Source of the DNA: Klebsiella sp. BIGb0407
GTDB lineage: Bacteria > Pseudomonadota > Gammaproteobacteria > Enterobacterales > Enterobacteriaceae
DNA: 64,000 nt
Assembly (NCBI RefSeq): GCF_024807845.1
Contig: NZ_JANUEQ010000008.1
Span: 215,331-279,330 of the forward strand
Reading direction: 5' to 3'
Below the pieces are notes generated by a model, which was not told the origin of the DNA, made no database searches, and saw only the letters and a list, made by a program, of their open reading frames with translations. The translations under genes were made by a program, and so were the position numbers. Of the stretch, positions 21,996 to 31,218 are shown piece by piece. How positions within the stretch are numbered: the stretch's first letter is position 1; each line of letters starts with the position of its first letter.

Positions 21996-23105
21996 TTAAA
22001 TAACGAGCGGCAAGCGCTGTTCGATAATGCCGCCACCTAAACAGATATCAGCGGCATAAAAGACCGCTGACTGGCCAGGTGTGACGGCAGAAACCGGCTC
22101 GTCAAAACGTACCTCAACACGCCCGTCATCAAGTGGGGTCAGGGTACAGGGAATATCAGTCTGGCGATAACGTGTTTTTACGGTACAACGTAAAGTATCG
22201 CTCAGGGGTTCGCGATTGACCCAGTCAAGCTGGCCGGCAATTAAGCCTGTCGACATCAAACGCGGATGTTCATGACCTTGAGCCACCACCAGCAGATTCT
22301 GCTCAACATCTTTATCAACGACGTACCATGGGTCTTCAGAACCTTCTTTCGTTCCGCCGATCCCCAGTCCTTTGCGCTGACCCAGAGTATGATACATCAG
22401 CCCCTGGTGTTCACCGATGGTTTCGCCATCGACAGTCACTATTTTACCCGGTTGGGCAGGCAGATAACGGCCGAGGAACTCGCGGAATTTACGCTCACCA
22501 ATAAAGCAGATCCCGGTTGAGTCTTTTTTCTTCGCGGTGATTAAGTCCAGCTGCTCGGCAATACGACGCACTTCAGGTTTTTCCAGCTCACCTACCGGGA
22601 ACAGGCTTTGCGCGATTTGGTCAGAACCTAAGGTATACAGAAAGTAACTTTGATCTTTATTACCGTCCAGACCACGTAATAACTGACTTTTACCGTCAAC
22701 ATCGGCACGGCGCACATAGTGACCGGTTGCAATGTAATCGGCACCTAAATCTTCGGCGGCAAATTCGAGAAAGGCTTTAAACTTTATCTCTTTATTACAC
22801 AAGATATCAGGATTGGGGGTGCGTCCTGCCTTATATTCCTGAAGAAAATGCTCAAAGACATTATCCCAGTACTCCGCGGCAAAATTAACGGTGTGTAGCT
22901 CAATGCCGAGTTTATCGCATACTGCCTGTGCATCAGCTAAGTCTGCGGCTGCGGTACAGTAGTCTTCACCATCATCTTCTTCCCAGTTTTTCATAAACAG
23001 GCCTTCCACTTGATAGCCCTGTTGCTGGAGCAAATAAGCGGAAACTGAAGAGTCAACACCGCCGGACATACCGACAATGACTTTTTTCTGGCTGTTATCA
23101 GACAT
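21996..23105 (-). CDS. mnmA: MnmA, tRNA U34 2-thiouridylase
   Basis: 369 residues. PP-loop ATPase motif [15 protein letters not shown] at the N terminus. The two catalytic cysteines are in [11 protein letters not shown] and [12 protein letters not shown]. It adenylates and thiolates the wobble uridine of tRNA for Lys, Glu and Gln, receiving sulfur from the Tus relay. It is in the conserved nudJ-mnmA-hflD cluster. Confidence 0.97.
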   Translation of the reverse strand: MSDNSQKKVIVGMSGGVDSSVSAYLLQQQGYQVEGLFMKNWEEDDGEDYCTAAADLADAQAVCDKLGIELHTVNFAAEYWDNVFEHFLQEYKAGRTPNPDILCNKEIKFKAFLEFAAEDLGADYIATGHYVRRADVDGKSQLLRGLDGNKDQSYFLYTLGSDQIAQSLFPVGELEKPEVRRIAEQLDLITAKKKDSTGICFIGERKFREFLGRYLPAQPGKIVTVDGETIGEHQGLMYHTLGQRKGLGIGGTKEGSEDPWYVVDKDVEQNLLVVAQGHEHPRLMSTGLIAGQLDWVNREPLSDTLRCTVKTRYRQTDIPCTLTPLDDGRVEVRFDEPVSAVTPGQSAVFYAADICLGGGIIEQRLPLVI

Positions 23106-23156
23106 AGGATACCCACAACATTGAATTTCAAGCGGCGTATTCTACCACGCACTCTT

Positions 23157-23618
23157 TTACATGGCACCCTCTGTAAACGGCCAGTTAAAGGCAGAAAGCA
23201 CGGAAAGTGGATATTGAACGTTTTTTTGATAGCAGCGGATACTTTCAGCGACCAGTAATGAGCGTAAATTTGTTGCTTCGAGGATCTGTTGTGCGCTAAC
23301 CCAGTGACAACAGTCAATATCACTGTCATGCGGCTGAGTTGGTACAATCTTTTCTAAATTAATCACAAACAAAAACCGTAAAAAAGGGGTTTTATCGGGA
23401 GCAATCCATTGATGGAGTCCAAGAAATGCCTGGGGTTTTGCCTTAATACCCGTTTCTTCCCATAATTCACGACTCGCTGCCTGGATTAGGGTCTCGTCTG
23501 CTTCCAGGTGCCCGGCTGGCTGGTTCCACAGGGCTTTACCTTTAATAGTCTCTTCAACCACTAAAAACTTACCTTCTGCCTGAACAACACAAGCGACAGT
23601 AACATGAGGTTTAAACAT
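23157..23618 (-). CDS. nudJ: NudJ, Nudix phosphatase (HMP-PP/thiamine-PP/nucleotide hydrolase)
   Basis: 153 residues with the Nudix box [20 protein letters not shown] (continuing TG), the Mg-binding helix that hydrolyses nucleoside diphosphates linked to other groups. In E. coli the enzyme acts on HMP-PP, thiamine pyrophosphate and nucleoside di/triphosphates. It starts 9 bp after rluE. Confidence 0.95.
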   Translation of the reverse strand: MFKPHVTVACVVQAEGKFLVVEETIKGKALWNQPAGHLEADETLIQAASRELWEETGIKAKPQAFLGLHQWIAPDKTPFLRFLFVINLEKIVPTQPHDSDIDCCHWVSAQQILEATNLRSLLVAESIRCYQKNVQYPLSVLSAFNWPFTEGAM

Positions 23619-23627
23619 GACGACTCC

Positions 23628-24260
23628 TTATAAGAGGGTGGGGGAAACATCCAGCCATTGACCTGGGGCCAGTCCGTCGAGCGTAAAAGGCCCCATGGCA
23701 TAACGAATCAAACGTAGTGTCGGCAACCCGACATGGGCGGTCATTCGACGCACCTGACGATTACGTCCTTCATACAGGGTGATTTCCAGCCAACTGGTTG
23801 GAATCGATTTACGTTCCCTGATGGGGGGATTACGTGGCCATAACCAGCTCGGCTCATCAATCATCCTGACTCCGGCAGGCAGGGTCAAGCCATCCTTGAG
23901 CTCCACTCCGGCACGTAATGCTTCGAGTGCCGCGTTATCGGGTACCCCCTCCACCTGAACCAGATAAATTTTACCGGTTCGTTTACCAGGCGCAGTTAGT
24001 TTTGCCTGTAATTCACCGTCATTGGTCAGGACTAATAGGCCTTCACTGTCTCTGTCAAGACGCCCAGCGGCATAGATTCCAGGCACGGAAATATAATCTT
24101 TAAGGGTTAAACGCCCTTTTTCATCAGTAAATTGCGTCAATACATCGTAAGGTTTATTAAAAATAACGACCCGCTTGGGCCCCTTGTCATGATTAACTTT
24201 CGTCGATTTGCTGGAGCTGAATCGTTTAGTTTGGTGATTTCTTTGATAAGTTTTGTTCAT
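23628..24260 (-). CDS. rluE: RluE, 23S rRNA pseudouridine synthase (position 2457)
   Basis: 210 residues of the RsuA/RluB family. The catalytic Asp is in [17 protein letters not shown] and there is a basic N-terminal tail ([14 protein letters not shown]). C-terminal motifs [11 protein letters not shown] and LRLIRYAMG are typical. It isomerises U2457 of 23S rRNA. Divergent from icd across a 146-bp gap that must hold both promoters. Confidence 0.95.
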   Translation of the reverse strand: MNKTYQRNHQTKRFSSSKSTKVNHDKGPKRVVIFNKPYDVLTQFTDEKGRLTLKDYISVPGIYAAGRLDRDSEGLLVLTNDGELQAKLTAPGKRTGKIYLVQVEGVPDNAALEALRAGVELKDGLTLPAGVRMIDEPSWLWPRNPPIRERKSIPTSWLEITLYEGRNRQVRRMTAHVGLPTLRLIRYAMGPFTLDGLAPGQWLDVSPTLL

Positions 24261-24406
24261 AGTATTTTCAGCTGGTGTGTATTAGCGCATTATAGCTGAA
24301 ATGAGAAGCGATTGGCGCGAGAGCGATATTGCAGTAGTATGTGCCCGCACATTACAAATGATTAACATAAATCAGTAACCACCAGAAGCGCTCGAAGGAG
24401 AGGTGA

Positions 24407-25657
24407 ATGGAAAGCAAAGTAGTCGTTCCGACGGAAGGTACAAAGATCACCCTGCAAGATGGCAAACTCACTATCCCTAATAACCCAATCATTCCTTTTA
24501 TTGAAGGTGATGGTATTGGTGTGGATGTCACCCCAGCGATGATCAAAGTCGTTGATGCCGCCGTTGAAAAAGCCTACAAAGGCGAGCGGAAAATTTCCTG
24601 GATGGAAATCTATACCGGCGAAAAATCTACCCAGGTTTATGGGGAAGATGTCTGGTTGCCACAAGAAACGCTCGACTTGATTCGTGATTACCGTGTTGCT
24701 ATTAAAGGACCTCTGACGACGCCAGTCGGTGGTGGTATTCGTTCTCTGAACGTTGCTCTGCGTCAGCAGCTTGACCTGTACGTTTGTCTGCGTCCGGTGC
24801 GTTACTATGACGGCACCCCAAGCCCGGTTAAACACCCGGAACTGACCAATATGGTTATCTTCCGTGAAAACTCAGAAGATATCTATGCGGGTATCGAGTG
24901 GAAAGCCGACAGTGCTGAAGCGCAGAAAGTGATTAAGTTCCTGCGTGACGAAATGAACGTGACCAAAATCCGCTTCCCTGAACATTGTGGTATCGGCATC
25001 AAGCCATGTTCAGAAGAAGGTACCAAACGCCTGGTACGTGCTGCCATTGAATACGCAATCACCAACGATCGCGACTCACTGACTCTGGTACACAAAGGCA
25101 ACATCATGAAGTTCACCGAAGGTGCCTTTAAAGACTGGGGTTACCAGCTGGCACGTGAAGAATTCGGCGGCGAACTGATCGATGGCGGTCCTTGGGTTAA
25201 AATCAAAAATCCAAATACCGGTAAAGAAATTATCGTTAAAGACGTTATCGCTGACGCCTTCCTGCAACAGATCCTGCTGCGCCCGGCTGAATATGACGTT
25301 ATCGCTTGTATGAACCTGAATGGTGACTACATTTCTGATGCACTGGCCGCTCAGGTTGGTGGTATCGGTATCGCCCCAGGCGCCAACATCGGTGACGAAT
25401 GCGCACTGTTTGAAGCAACCCACGGCACCGCACCAAAATATGCAGGCCAGGATAAAGTGAACCCAGGTTCAATCATCCTGTCTGCTGAAATGATGCTCCG
25501 TCACATGGGCTGGTTCGAAGCAGCTGACCTTATCGTTAAAGGGACCAGCGGCGCAATCAACGCGAAAACCGTGACTTATGATTTCGAACGCCTGATGGAT
25601 GGCGCTAAACTGCTGAAATGTAGCGAGTTTGGTGACGCAATCATCGAAAACATGTAA
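24407..25657 (+). CDS. icd: Icd, NADP-dependent isocitrate dehydrogenase; prophage attachment gene
   Basis: 416 residues, the normal length. The TCA-cycle enzyme converts isocitrate to 2-oxoglutarate. The phosphorylation site controlled by AceK is visible in [12 protein letters not shown], and active-site residues in [16 protein letters not shown] and [18 protein letters not shown]. The ribosome site AAGGAGAGG precedes the ATG. Phage 21 and e14 insert in the 3' end of icd and restore the reading frame with phage-borne sequence, so the last ~50 codons here may come from the prophage. Full length suggests the gene works. Confidence 0.97.
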   Translation: MESKVVVPTEGTKITLQDGKLTIPNNPIIPFIEGDGIGVDVTPAMIKVVDAAVEKAYKGERKISWMEIYTGEKSTQVYGEDVWLPQETLDLIRDYRVAIKGPLTTPVGGGIRSLNVALRQQLDLYVCLRPVRYYDGTPSPVKHPELTNMVIFRENSEDIYAGIEWKADSAEAQKVIKFLRDEMNVTKIRFPEHCGIGIKPCSEEGTKRLVRAAIEYAITNDRDSLTLVHKGNIMKFTEGAFKDWGYQLAREEFGGELIDGGPWVKIKNPNTGKEIIVKDVIADAFLQQILLRPAEYDVIACMNLNGDYISDALAAQVGGIGIAPGANIGDECALFEATHGTAPKYAGQDKVNPGSIILSAEMMLRHMGWFEAADLIVKGTSGAINAKTVTYDFERLMDGAKLLKCSEFGDAIIENM

Positions 25658-25681
25658 TTCCGTTTTCGGTTGAAAAATAAG

Positions 25682-25709
25682 CGGGAGCCTGATGGTTCCC
25701 GTTTTTTTT
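25682..25709 (+). terminator. Rho-independent terminator of icd
   Basis: CGGGAGCC / GGTTCCCG stem of 8 pairs including one G-U, a 4-base loop, then a run of T. It starts 25 bp after the icd stop. Confidence 0.85.
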
Positions 25710-25724
25710 ACCAGTCTGCGTACG

Positions 25725-25760
25725 GTTAGCAAAAAGTTTGCAAAATAAGTTAGCAAAACT
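25725..25760. promoter_or_regulatory. Probable integrase arm-type sites of attL (three direct repeats)
   Basis: Three same-strand copies of GTTWGCAAAA start at 25725, 25736 and 25749, spaced 11 and 13 bp, immediately beyond the icd terminator. Lambda integrase binds three closely spaced arm sites (P'1-3) at the equivalent place in attL. The repeat sequence differs from lambda's, as expected for another integrase. Function is inferred from position and spacing. Confidence 0.6.
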
Positions 25761-25821
25761 TTTTTTCCGTAGTAGCATTTTTCATTACTATTAGAATTTG
25801 ATGATTAAGGGCGAGGGATAG

Positions 25822-27528
25822 ATGTCCAATCACATTACTAAAATAAAACAGATTAAAATTATCAATTTTCGTGGTTTGAATAATTGCATTATAAATTTTG
25901 GCGAGCGAATAACTGCCATTTGTGGGAAAAATGGAACGTCAAAGTCTACAATTCTTGGTATCGCAGCTCAGATGTTTAATTTTGAAACAGACTATACAAA
26001 AAAACCTACAGTAAATTTGAAAGAATACAAGTCATTAGCTGGAAGGCCATTTGTGTCTCAGTTTAGCGAACACTTCAGACTTTCAATCACTCACGATACT
26101 CCTAGCTCAATGAGTGTCGATGTTTCTATTTATGATGGTGCTGAAGATAAGGTATTGGATAAACTAAAACTTGGATTATACCTACGAAGTAATCACTCAT
26201 CTCCACGAGCCACTGTTCGAAATAATACGACGACCAATGGTGCAAGTGATAGCCGTAAAGTAACTCATCCAGTTATTTATTTAAGTATGAAACGTCTTAC
26301 GCCAGTTCCAGATAGGCAAAAATATGATGTGTCCAGCATAGATAGTTATATGATGGAAAATAAAAATGAATTTATTTCTTTAAGTTCATATATATTAGGG
26401 GTTAGGGATTCTAATACTCTTACCAAAACTGCAGGCACAATTAATTCTATGGTCGTTAGTGGTGAAAAGTATGATCACCAATCTGTTTCCGTAGGCGAAG
26501 ATAATTTAGGGCAAATACTACAAGCAATATTTTCCTTTAGAAAACTTAAGGATGAATATCCAGATTATCATGGTGGTATGTTGCTAATTGACGAACTTGA
26601 TGCCGGACTGTTTCCTGCGGCTCAGAGACGTCTCTTAGAAAAAATGTGCTCATTATCTAGGGAATTAAATATTCAGATAATTTTCACCACCCATTCACCT
26701 GAGCTAATAAATAACATTGCAAATTTAAGCAAGAATGATGCTGAGAAATATAAATTAATATACCTAACAAATACTTATGGTGCTCTAGAGGCTAAGGAGG
26801 GTTATAGTTGGGCTGATATAAAATTAGATTTGTTTAATGAAACTATTCAGTTGAATGACAAGGAGAAAATTAAAAAAACAAATGTTTTCTTTGAAGATAA
26901 GGAAAACTTTGATTTCTATTCTGCTTTGGTTACACGTCGAGATTTGAATAGGTTGCTTAATCCGTACAAGGATATTACTCTTGGATGTGAAAATTATCTT
27001 CAGCTTTTATCTAAAAAAGTACCTGGGTTTTATCAATCAGCAATAATAGTCTTGGATGGTGATGTTAAAAAAACAAAATATGAAAATGTCATTAAGTTAC
27101 CTACGAATCTACCTCCAGATCAATTAATATTTGAGTTTTTATATAATCTTGATTCGTCTGATGATTTTTGGAAAAATGAAATAAAATATACAAAATCATA
27201 TTTTTTTGAAAAAACAATTAGTATTATTGACGCTTTAGGATTGACGGAAAATAAAATTGATTTAACAGTGAAAATAAATAACATGGATAAATCAAAACTT
27301 AAAGGAATAACATTACGTGTTTTATTTAAGAAGTTTACTGAAGAACAATCATTTCAGTATTTAGTCAGCAATGGTGGTGTGAATTTTAATCCTTACAGAC
27401 GATGGGCCAATGACAACCCGTTGTTGGTTGATAAATTCAATACCTCATTAGTCGAATCGTTGCGATTTGTAATAGGAGCAGAATTAGGAGTAGAGTGTGA
27501 TAAGCTCAAAAGTATGCTTTCAAAATGA
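25822..27528 (+). CDS. OLD-like ATPase with C-terminal TOPRIM-type residues; candidate defence effector
   Basis: 568 residues, AT-rich and unlike the flanking genes in codon use. The N-terminal ABC/SMC-like ATPase has Walker A GKNGTSKST (residues 35-43), Walker B LLIDELDAG with Asp257-Glu258, and H-loop TTHSPE with His291. The C-terminal part has FFEDKENFDFYSAL (Glu358) and IIVLDGD (Asp412, Asp414), the Glu and DxD spacing expected of a TOPRIM nuclease as in OLD, GajA and PARIS-like proteins. It starts after a GAGGG ribosome site between attL and int, a place phages use for non-essential cargo. A methyltransferase follows 74 bp later on the same strand. Nuclease activity and target are inferred. 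Confidence 0.75.
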   Translation: MSNHITKIKQIKIINFRGLNNCIINFGERITAICGKNGTSKSTILGIAAQMFNFETDYTKKPTVNLKEYKSLAGRPFVSQFSEHFRLSITHDTPSSMSVDVSIYDGAEDKVLDKLKLGLYLRSNHSSPRATVRNNTTTNGASDSRKVTHPVIYLSMKRLTPVPDRQKYDVSSIDSYMMENKNEFISLSSYILGVRDSNTLTKTAGTINSMVVSGEKYDHQSVSVGEDNLGQILQAIFSFRKLKDEYPDYHGGMLLIDELDAGLFPAAQRRLLEKMCSLSRELNIQIIFTTHSPELINNIANLSKNDAEKYKLIYLTNTYGALEAKEGYSWADIKLDLFNETIQLNDKEKIKKTNVFFEDKENFDFYSALVTRRDLNRLLNPYKDITLGCENYLQLLSKKVPGFYQSAIIVLDGDVKKTKYENVIKLPTNLPPDQLIFEFLYNLDSSDDFWKNEIKYTKSYFFEKTISIIDALGLTENKIDLTVKINNMDKSKLKGITLRVLFKKFTEEQSFQYLVSNGGVNFNPYRRWANDNPLLVDKFNTSLVESLRFVIGAELGVECDKLKSMLSK

Positions 27529-27602
27529 GGTTCTGATTTTGCTGTACTCAGGAATCTATTTACGTGGTATTATATACAGTGATGTTAAATGTTGAGTAAA
27601 AA

Positions 27603-28463
27603 ATGATGAGATTTAGCACCCCTCTTCGCTATCCCGGCGGTAAAGGTAAACTAACCAATTATCTAGTTAAACTTATAGATATTAATGGGTTAGACGGATG
27701 TGAGTATGTAGAACCTTATGCTGGAGGGGCTGGGGTAGCTATAAACCTTTTGTTGTCTAATAAAGCATCAAACATCCATTTGAATGACTTAAATAATGCC
27801 ATTTATTGCTTTTGGAAATCAGTTTTAGATGATACTGAACATTTGTGTTATTTAATAGAAAACACATCTGTTAATATGGATGAGTGGTACAAAAATAAAG
27901 AAATTATAAATAATCAAGATCAACATTCTTCTATTGAAATTGGGTTTGCAACCTTCTTTTTAAATCGAACAAATCGTTCTGGTATTTTACTTGGAGGTGT
28001 TATTGGAGGAAAGGAACAATTAGGCAAGTGGAAGTTAGATGCTCGATTTAATAAAGGTGATTTGATTAGTCGAATCAATAAAATATCAGAGCGTAAGAAA
28101 AACATTCATCTATACAATCAGGATGCGAAAGAATTCTTAAGTTCTACAGTATCAACTTTTCCGAAGAATACATTGATATATCTTGATCCTCCATATTATG
28201 TCAAAGGTAAGGGGTTATACCAAAATCATTATAGACATGATGATCATGTTGATATTGCAAAAAAAATCATTACTAATAATGAGCAATACTGGATAGTTTC
28301 CTATGATAATACACCTGAGATAAATCAGATGTATTATGGGCTTAGAAAAGTAGAGTATGGTATTAACTATAGTGCTCAATCACGTTATCAAGGCGCAGAG
28401 GTTATCTTTTTTTGTAAAAGAATGAATATTCCTGAAGTATCTGATCCTACCAAGGTCAAGTAG
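27603..28463 (+). CDS. D12-class adenine-N6 DNA methyltransferase, partner of the OLD-like ATPase
   Basis: 286 residues, Dam/D12 family. SAM-binding motifs are PLRYPGGKGK (about 7-16) and YVEPYAGGAG (35-44). The catalytic DPPY motif is at residues 195-198. The gene is AT-rich like the ATPase upstream, and its stop overlaps the convergent integrase stop by 8 bp. It may protect self DNA from the neighbouring nuclease, as a restriction-modification-like pair, or act alone as a phage anti-restriction enzyme. No specificity can be read from the sequence. A second ATG at 27606 is an equally possible start. Confidence 0.85.
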   Translation: MMRFSTPLRYPGGKGKLTNYLVKLIDINGLDGCEYVEPYAGGAGVAINLLLSNKASNIHLNDLNNAIYCFWKSVLDDTEHLCYLIENTSVNMDEWYKNKEIINNQDQHSSIEIGFATFFLNRTNRSGILLGGVIGGKEQLGKWKLDARFNKGDLISRINKISERKKNIHLYNQDAKEFLSSTVSTFPKNTLIYLDPPYYVKGKGLYQNHYRHDDHVDIAKKIITNNEQYWIVSYDNTPEINQMYYGLRKVEYGINYSAQSRYQGAEVIFFCKRMNIPEVSDPTKVK

Positions 28464-29586
28464 TTTTTATTATACTCCAATCTTTTCCCCGATCATCGTT
28501 GTATCTATCGGTCTGTTTTTGCGATTTATGTCCAAGCAATTTTCGCGTATCGATTCCTTGTTCTTTATAAAGTCTCTCCGCTAAAGATCGTTGCTCATGA
28601 AATGTAGCTGGCGTTCCATCACCCCAATTTATCTCTGTTTTATTTCTGGCTTTGGTGAAGTTTGTTGTCAGTGTATTGCCGCTGACCTGAGCACCTCGCT
28701 CTGCTTGTGATGTTGCCCGGAAATAGTGAACAAGGAAAGGGCTGACAGCATAATCGCGACAGCGAGATACAACTTCTCTTAAACTCCAATTAATTGCGTT
28801 TAGTCTGAGAGAAAGCGGAATAGCGAGTTTACTTCCCGTCTTTTCCTGAATGATATGCAGGTGATCATCCCATATATCGCTAAATTTCATATTGGAAATA
28901 TCACCAAGCCTTTGGCCTGTTACGATCGCTAATAACATCGCATTGCCCATGTACTGATGATTTGAATCCGCAATATCAAAAATACTCTGCCATTCTTCCA
29001 GGCTTAACCGCTGGCGTGTGATTTTTCGCCGTGGTTGTTTAGTTGCCTGGGCGGGGTTATATCCAGGAGGAACCTCACCGTAATGCTGGGCTTCTTTAAA
29101 CACATCAATTAACACCGAGCGAATAACCTGAGCCATCCGGGGTTGTCCGTCTGCAATATAACTATCAAGGATCTGAGCTATATCTCTCACATCAACCAGC
29201 GGAATGGGTTTCATGCCAACACGTTCGCGTAAAAGGGCTACTGGTTTTGCTTTCTGTTTAAACGTATTCAGTTTTATATCGTCATTGGCTAATCGCTCTT
29301 CCTGAATAACCCAATAGCGATCAAGCCAAGTGGTTGTGGTTATTGCTTTACCTTTGCAGGTGGCAATTTTATCGCTGATAGCAATGATCTGGCGCGTTCT
29401 CTGTTCTGCTAATCGTGTATTTGCCTCTATGGCAATTGCTATAGCTTCTTTTTCATTATCACCCAACGAGTGGAATTTTCCGGTTATTGGGTGCTTGTAG
29501 CGCCAGTAAACCTTATTAGCCTTCCGGCTGAACATTGGATATAAATTAGGAACACTGACGTTATTTTTACGTGGTCGAGCAGCCAT
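28456..29586 (-). CDS. int: Lambda-family tyrosine integrase
   Basis: 376 residues. The N-terminal arm-binding domain (PNLYPMFSRKANKVYWRYKH) and core-binding domain resemble lambda/HK022 Int. The catalytic residues are present: Arg in VTGQRLGDISNMKFSDI, the beta-hairpin Lys in KTGSKLAIPL, His/Arg in FHEQRSLAERLY, His in LLGHKSQ and nucleophile Tyr in TDRYNDDRG. It integrates and, with Xis, excises the phage. Int lies 2.8 kb from icd, whereas in lambda and e14 it is next to the att site; the gap is filled by the ATPase/methylase pair. Confidence 0.95.
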   Translation of the reverse strand: MAARPRKNNVSVPNLYPMFSRKANKVYWRYKHPITGKFHSLGDNEKEAIAIAIEANTRLAEQRTRQIIAISDKIATCKGKAITTTTWLDRYWVIQEERLANDDIKLNTFKQKAKPVALLRERVGMKPIPLVDVRDIAQILDSYIADGQPRMAQVIRSVLIDVFKEAQHYGEVPPGYNPAQATKQPRRKITRQRLSLEEWQSIFDIADSNHQYMGNAMLLAIVTGQRLGDISNMKFSDIWDDHLHIIQEKTGSKLAIPLSLRLNAINWSLREVVSRCRDYAVSPFLVHYFRATSQAERGAQVSGNTLTTNFTKARNKTEINWGDGTPATFHEQRSLAERLYKEQGIDTRKLLGHKSQKQTDRYNDDRGKDWSIIKTT

Positions 29587-29812
29587 CTGCCAAGATCCTT
29601 AAAAGTTTGGGAGGGTCTGACTTTTTGGTTTCTGGCTTGGCCAGATCACCAACAATTTCTGCATCTTCCCGTACTCGCCACGATCTGCCTTGCTTCGTGG
29701 CTGGCGGGGAAAATAGATTACTCTTCGCATACTGGCGAAGGGTATTTATTGCTGGTGGATTGCTGCGATATTTATCAGCAGCCCACTCCTCAAGTGTTAA
29801 TAGTTGAATCAT
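29567..29812 (-). CDS. xis: Excisionase
   Basis: 81 residues from the ATG at 29812, which has a GGAGAG ribosome site; the frame itself extends upstream to 29881. MIQLLTLEEWAADKY, NTLRQYAKSNLFSPP and the basic WRVREDAEIV resemble lambda Xis, a winged-helix DNA-bending protein that directs Int to excise. It overlaps int by 20 bp, as in lambda. Confidence 0.85.
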   Translation of the reverse strand: MIQLLTLEEWAADKYRSNPPAINTLRQYAKSNLFSPPATKQGRSWRVREDAEIVGDLAKPETKKSDPPKLLRILADGCSTT

Positions 29813-29841
29813 GGCAAGCTCTCCACACCGGCTGCACCCGG

Positions 29842-30252
29842 TTATTTGGTTTCTGTTGCTGGTGGTTTTATTGAAGCGCAACGCTGTTGCAGGCTTCTAA
29901 TGGTCACTAGTAGCAGGTTTATATCAGTCCTACTGCCGTGAGCTATTTCAGCAATCTCCATTACCAAAGATTTATAATCAGCGCCATCAGTCAGTGGCGG
30001 GACGGTGAAAAGTGGAATTACCCGCCTCATGTCTGCATGTGGAGTTATAGGATTGACGGTAAATAGATAGCCACAGCCGTCACGTTCAACATCGCGTAAC
30101 TCTTGCTCATCAGTCCATGCGATCGGCTTCTCCGCAGCCTCTCTTCGCGCCAGTAGCTCGCGAGCCATTGACTGGTATTCTTCATCCTGGCAGATGCAAA
30201 TCATGCCTTTGTTAGCAAGTTCAGCCAGGCGCTTATTGCTCAGGTTATTCAT
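29842..30252 (-). CDS. Early left-operon protein, Ead/Ea22-like C-terminal tail
   Basis: 136 residues. The middle (ARREAAEKPIAWTDEQELRD, then PLFTVPP) matches a segment shared by many variable lambdoid early proteins of the Ead/Ea22 group. The function is unknown; such genes are dispensable in lambda. The start overlaps the stop of the next gene upstream by 4 bp. Confidence 0.6.
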   Translation of the reverse strand: MNNLSNKRLAELANKGMICICQDEEYQSMARELLARREAAEKPIAWTDEQELRDVERDGCGYLFTVNPITPHADMRRVIPLFTVPPLTDGADYKSLVMEIAEIAHGSRTDINLLLVTIRSLQQRCASIKPPATETK

Positions 30253-30752
30253 ATAGCCTCCTGCTGTTGGGATGCTGGTATACCGTCGTAAATTTCATTG
30301 AAATGCCCACGAACAACCATCCGACGAAGTGCGCTGTACATGAAATCGCACTCAGCCTGTTTGTTTCCTGTAAATGGCTTCTTGTTATACCAGGCGGTAT
30401 TCGGAGGCCAGCCGTGGATACGCATAACCCGGTTGCCTTTGACATGAAGTAAACCCCACCCGTTAGGCAAATCTTCCACGCTGACTATTCCCGGCTCACA
30501 CATAAAGAATCGCCAGTCACCCATACCGACAGCAGGGTCGATACGGAAATGTTTTTTCTTATCAGCCAGGAAGTCGCTGCGAGAGCACTTAACTTCGATA
30601 AGACAAGAAGTGCCATTACGGAAACCGATAGCATCCGGCAACTCCCCAGTACCAGAGTAGGCGCGGAAGCGGTCGTGAAATGCCACACCAAAGCCATTTG
30701 ACTGTAGAAAGCGAGCTGCGCGAAGGCAAATTGCATCGTGAGTCATGGACAT
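30249..30752 (-). CDS. Small PD-(D/E)xK nuclease-like early protein (MmcB-like)
   Basis: 167 residues from the ATG at 30752, which has a GGAGG ribosome site 8 bases upstream. ELPDAIGF followed by LIEVKCSRSDFLADKKKHFR gives the Asp...Glu-x-Lys pattern of the PD-(D/E)xK nuclease fold, as in MmcB-type proteins. The C-terminal WPPNTAWYNKKPFTGNK is not familiar to me. It may act on phage or host DNA early in infection. The nuclease assignment rests on the motif only. Confidence 0.6.
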   Translation of the reverse strand: MSMTHDAICLRAARFLQSNGFGVAFHDRFRAYSGTGELPDAIGFRNGTSCLIEVKCSRSDFLADKKKHFRIDPAVGMGDWRFFMCEPGIVSVEDLPNGWGLLHVKGNRVMRIHGWPPNTAWYNKKPFTGNKQAECDFMYSALRRMVVRGHFNEIYDGIPASQQQEAI

Positions 30753-30753
30753 C

Positions 30754-31218
30754 CTACTCACCTCCATTAGCAATACCGCCAGTTGGAGCGAATACTGGAA
30801 ACATTCGCACAACGTCTACTTTTGAATGTGGAAACATTGCATCATATGGGTAGTTATCAGGTAATTCGTCCTCATAAATCCATGCAATAACAACCGGAAC
30901 AGCCTCAAGCTCAGCTACACGCTTCTGTGACTCTGTGTAAAGGTTCTCTACCCGACGAAGCTCTTTAGCGGCTGCTGCCGCAAGTTCATCAGACAGCAGC
31001 TCATCTCGTTTTAAATCTGCGTTCTGCTTCTGCGACTGCTCCAGTGCCGCTATCAGTTTTGCCTCGCGCTCTGTTGCTATTCTGGTTACACGCTCAGTAA
31101 GTTTTTGCTGAGTCTCTTCAATAGTGTTCGGGCCAAATAGCTCTGTGTGGATGTCAACGACTCCAGCAAAGAAGTCAGCTATTTCGCTGCTAATCAGCCC
31201 TTCGAGTTGTTTAGTCAC
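30754..31218 (-). CDS. Coiled-coil early protein, Ea22-like
   Basis: 154 residues from GTG 31218, which follows a strong GGAGG site and overlaps the upstream stop by 8 bp; the open frame reaches 31296 but that part lies inside the neighbour. A long Glu/Ala/Lys-rich coiled coil (about 45-115) ends in VAELEAVPVVIAWIYED, resembling Ead/Ea22-type products. No enzymatic motif. Confidence 0.55.
   Translation of the reverse strand: MTKQLEGLISSEIADFFAGVVDIHTELFGPNTIEETQQKLTERVTRIATEREAKLIAALEQSQKQNADLKRDELLSDELAAAAAKELRRVENLYTESQKRVAELEAVPVVIAWIYEDELPDNYPYDAMFPHSKVDVVRMFPVFAPTGGIANGGE

Noticed and set aside
24362..24835. 157-codon frame antisense to icd
   Set aside because: Shadow of the conserved icd reading frame; no supporting signals.
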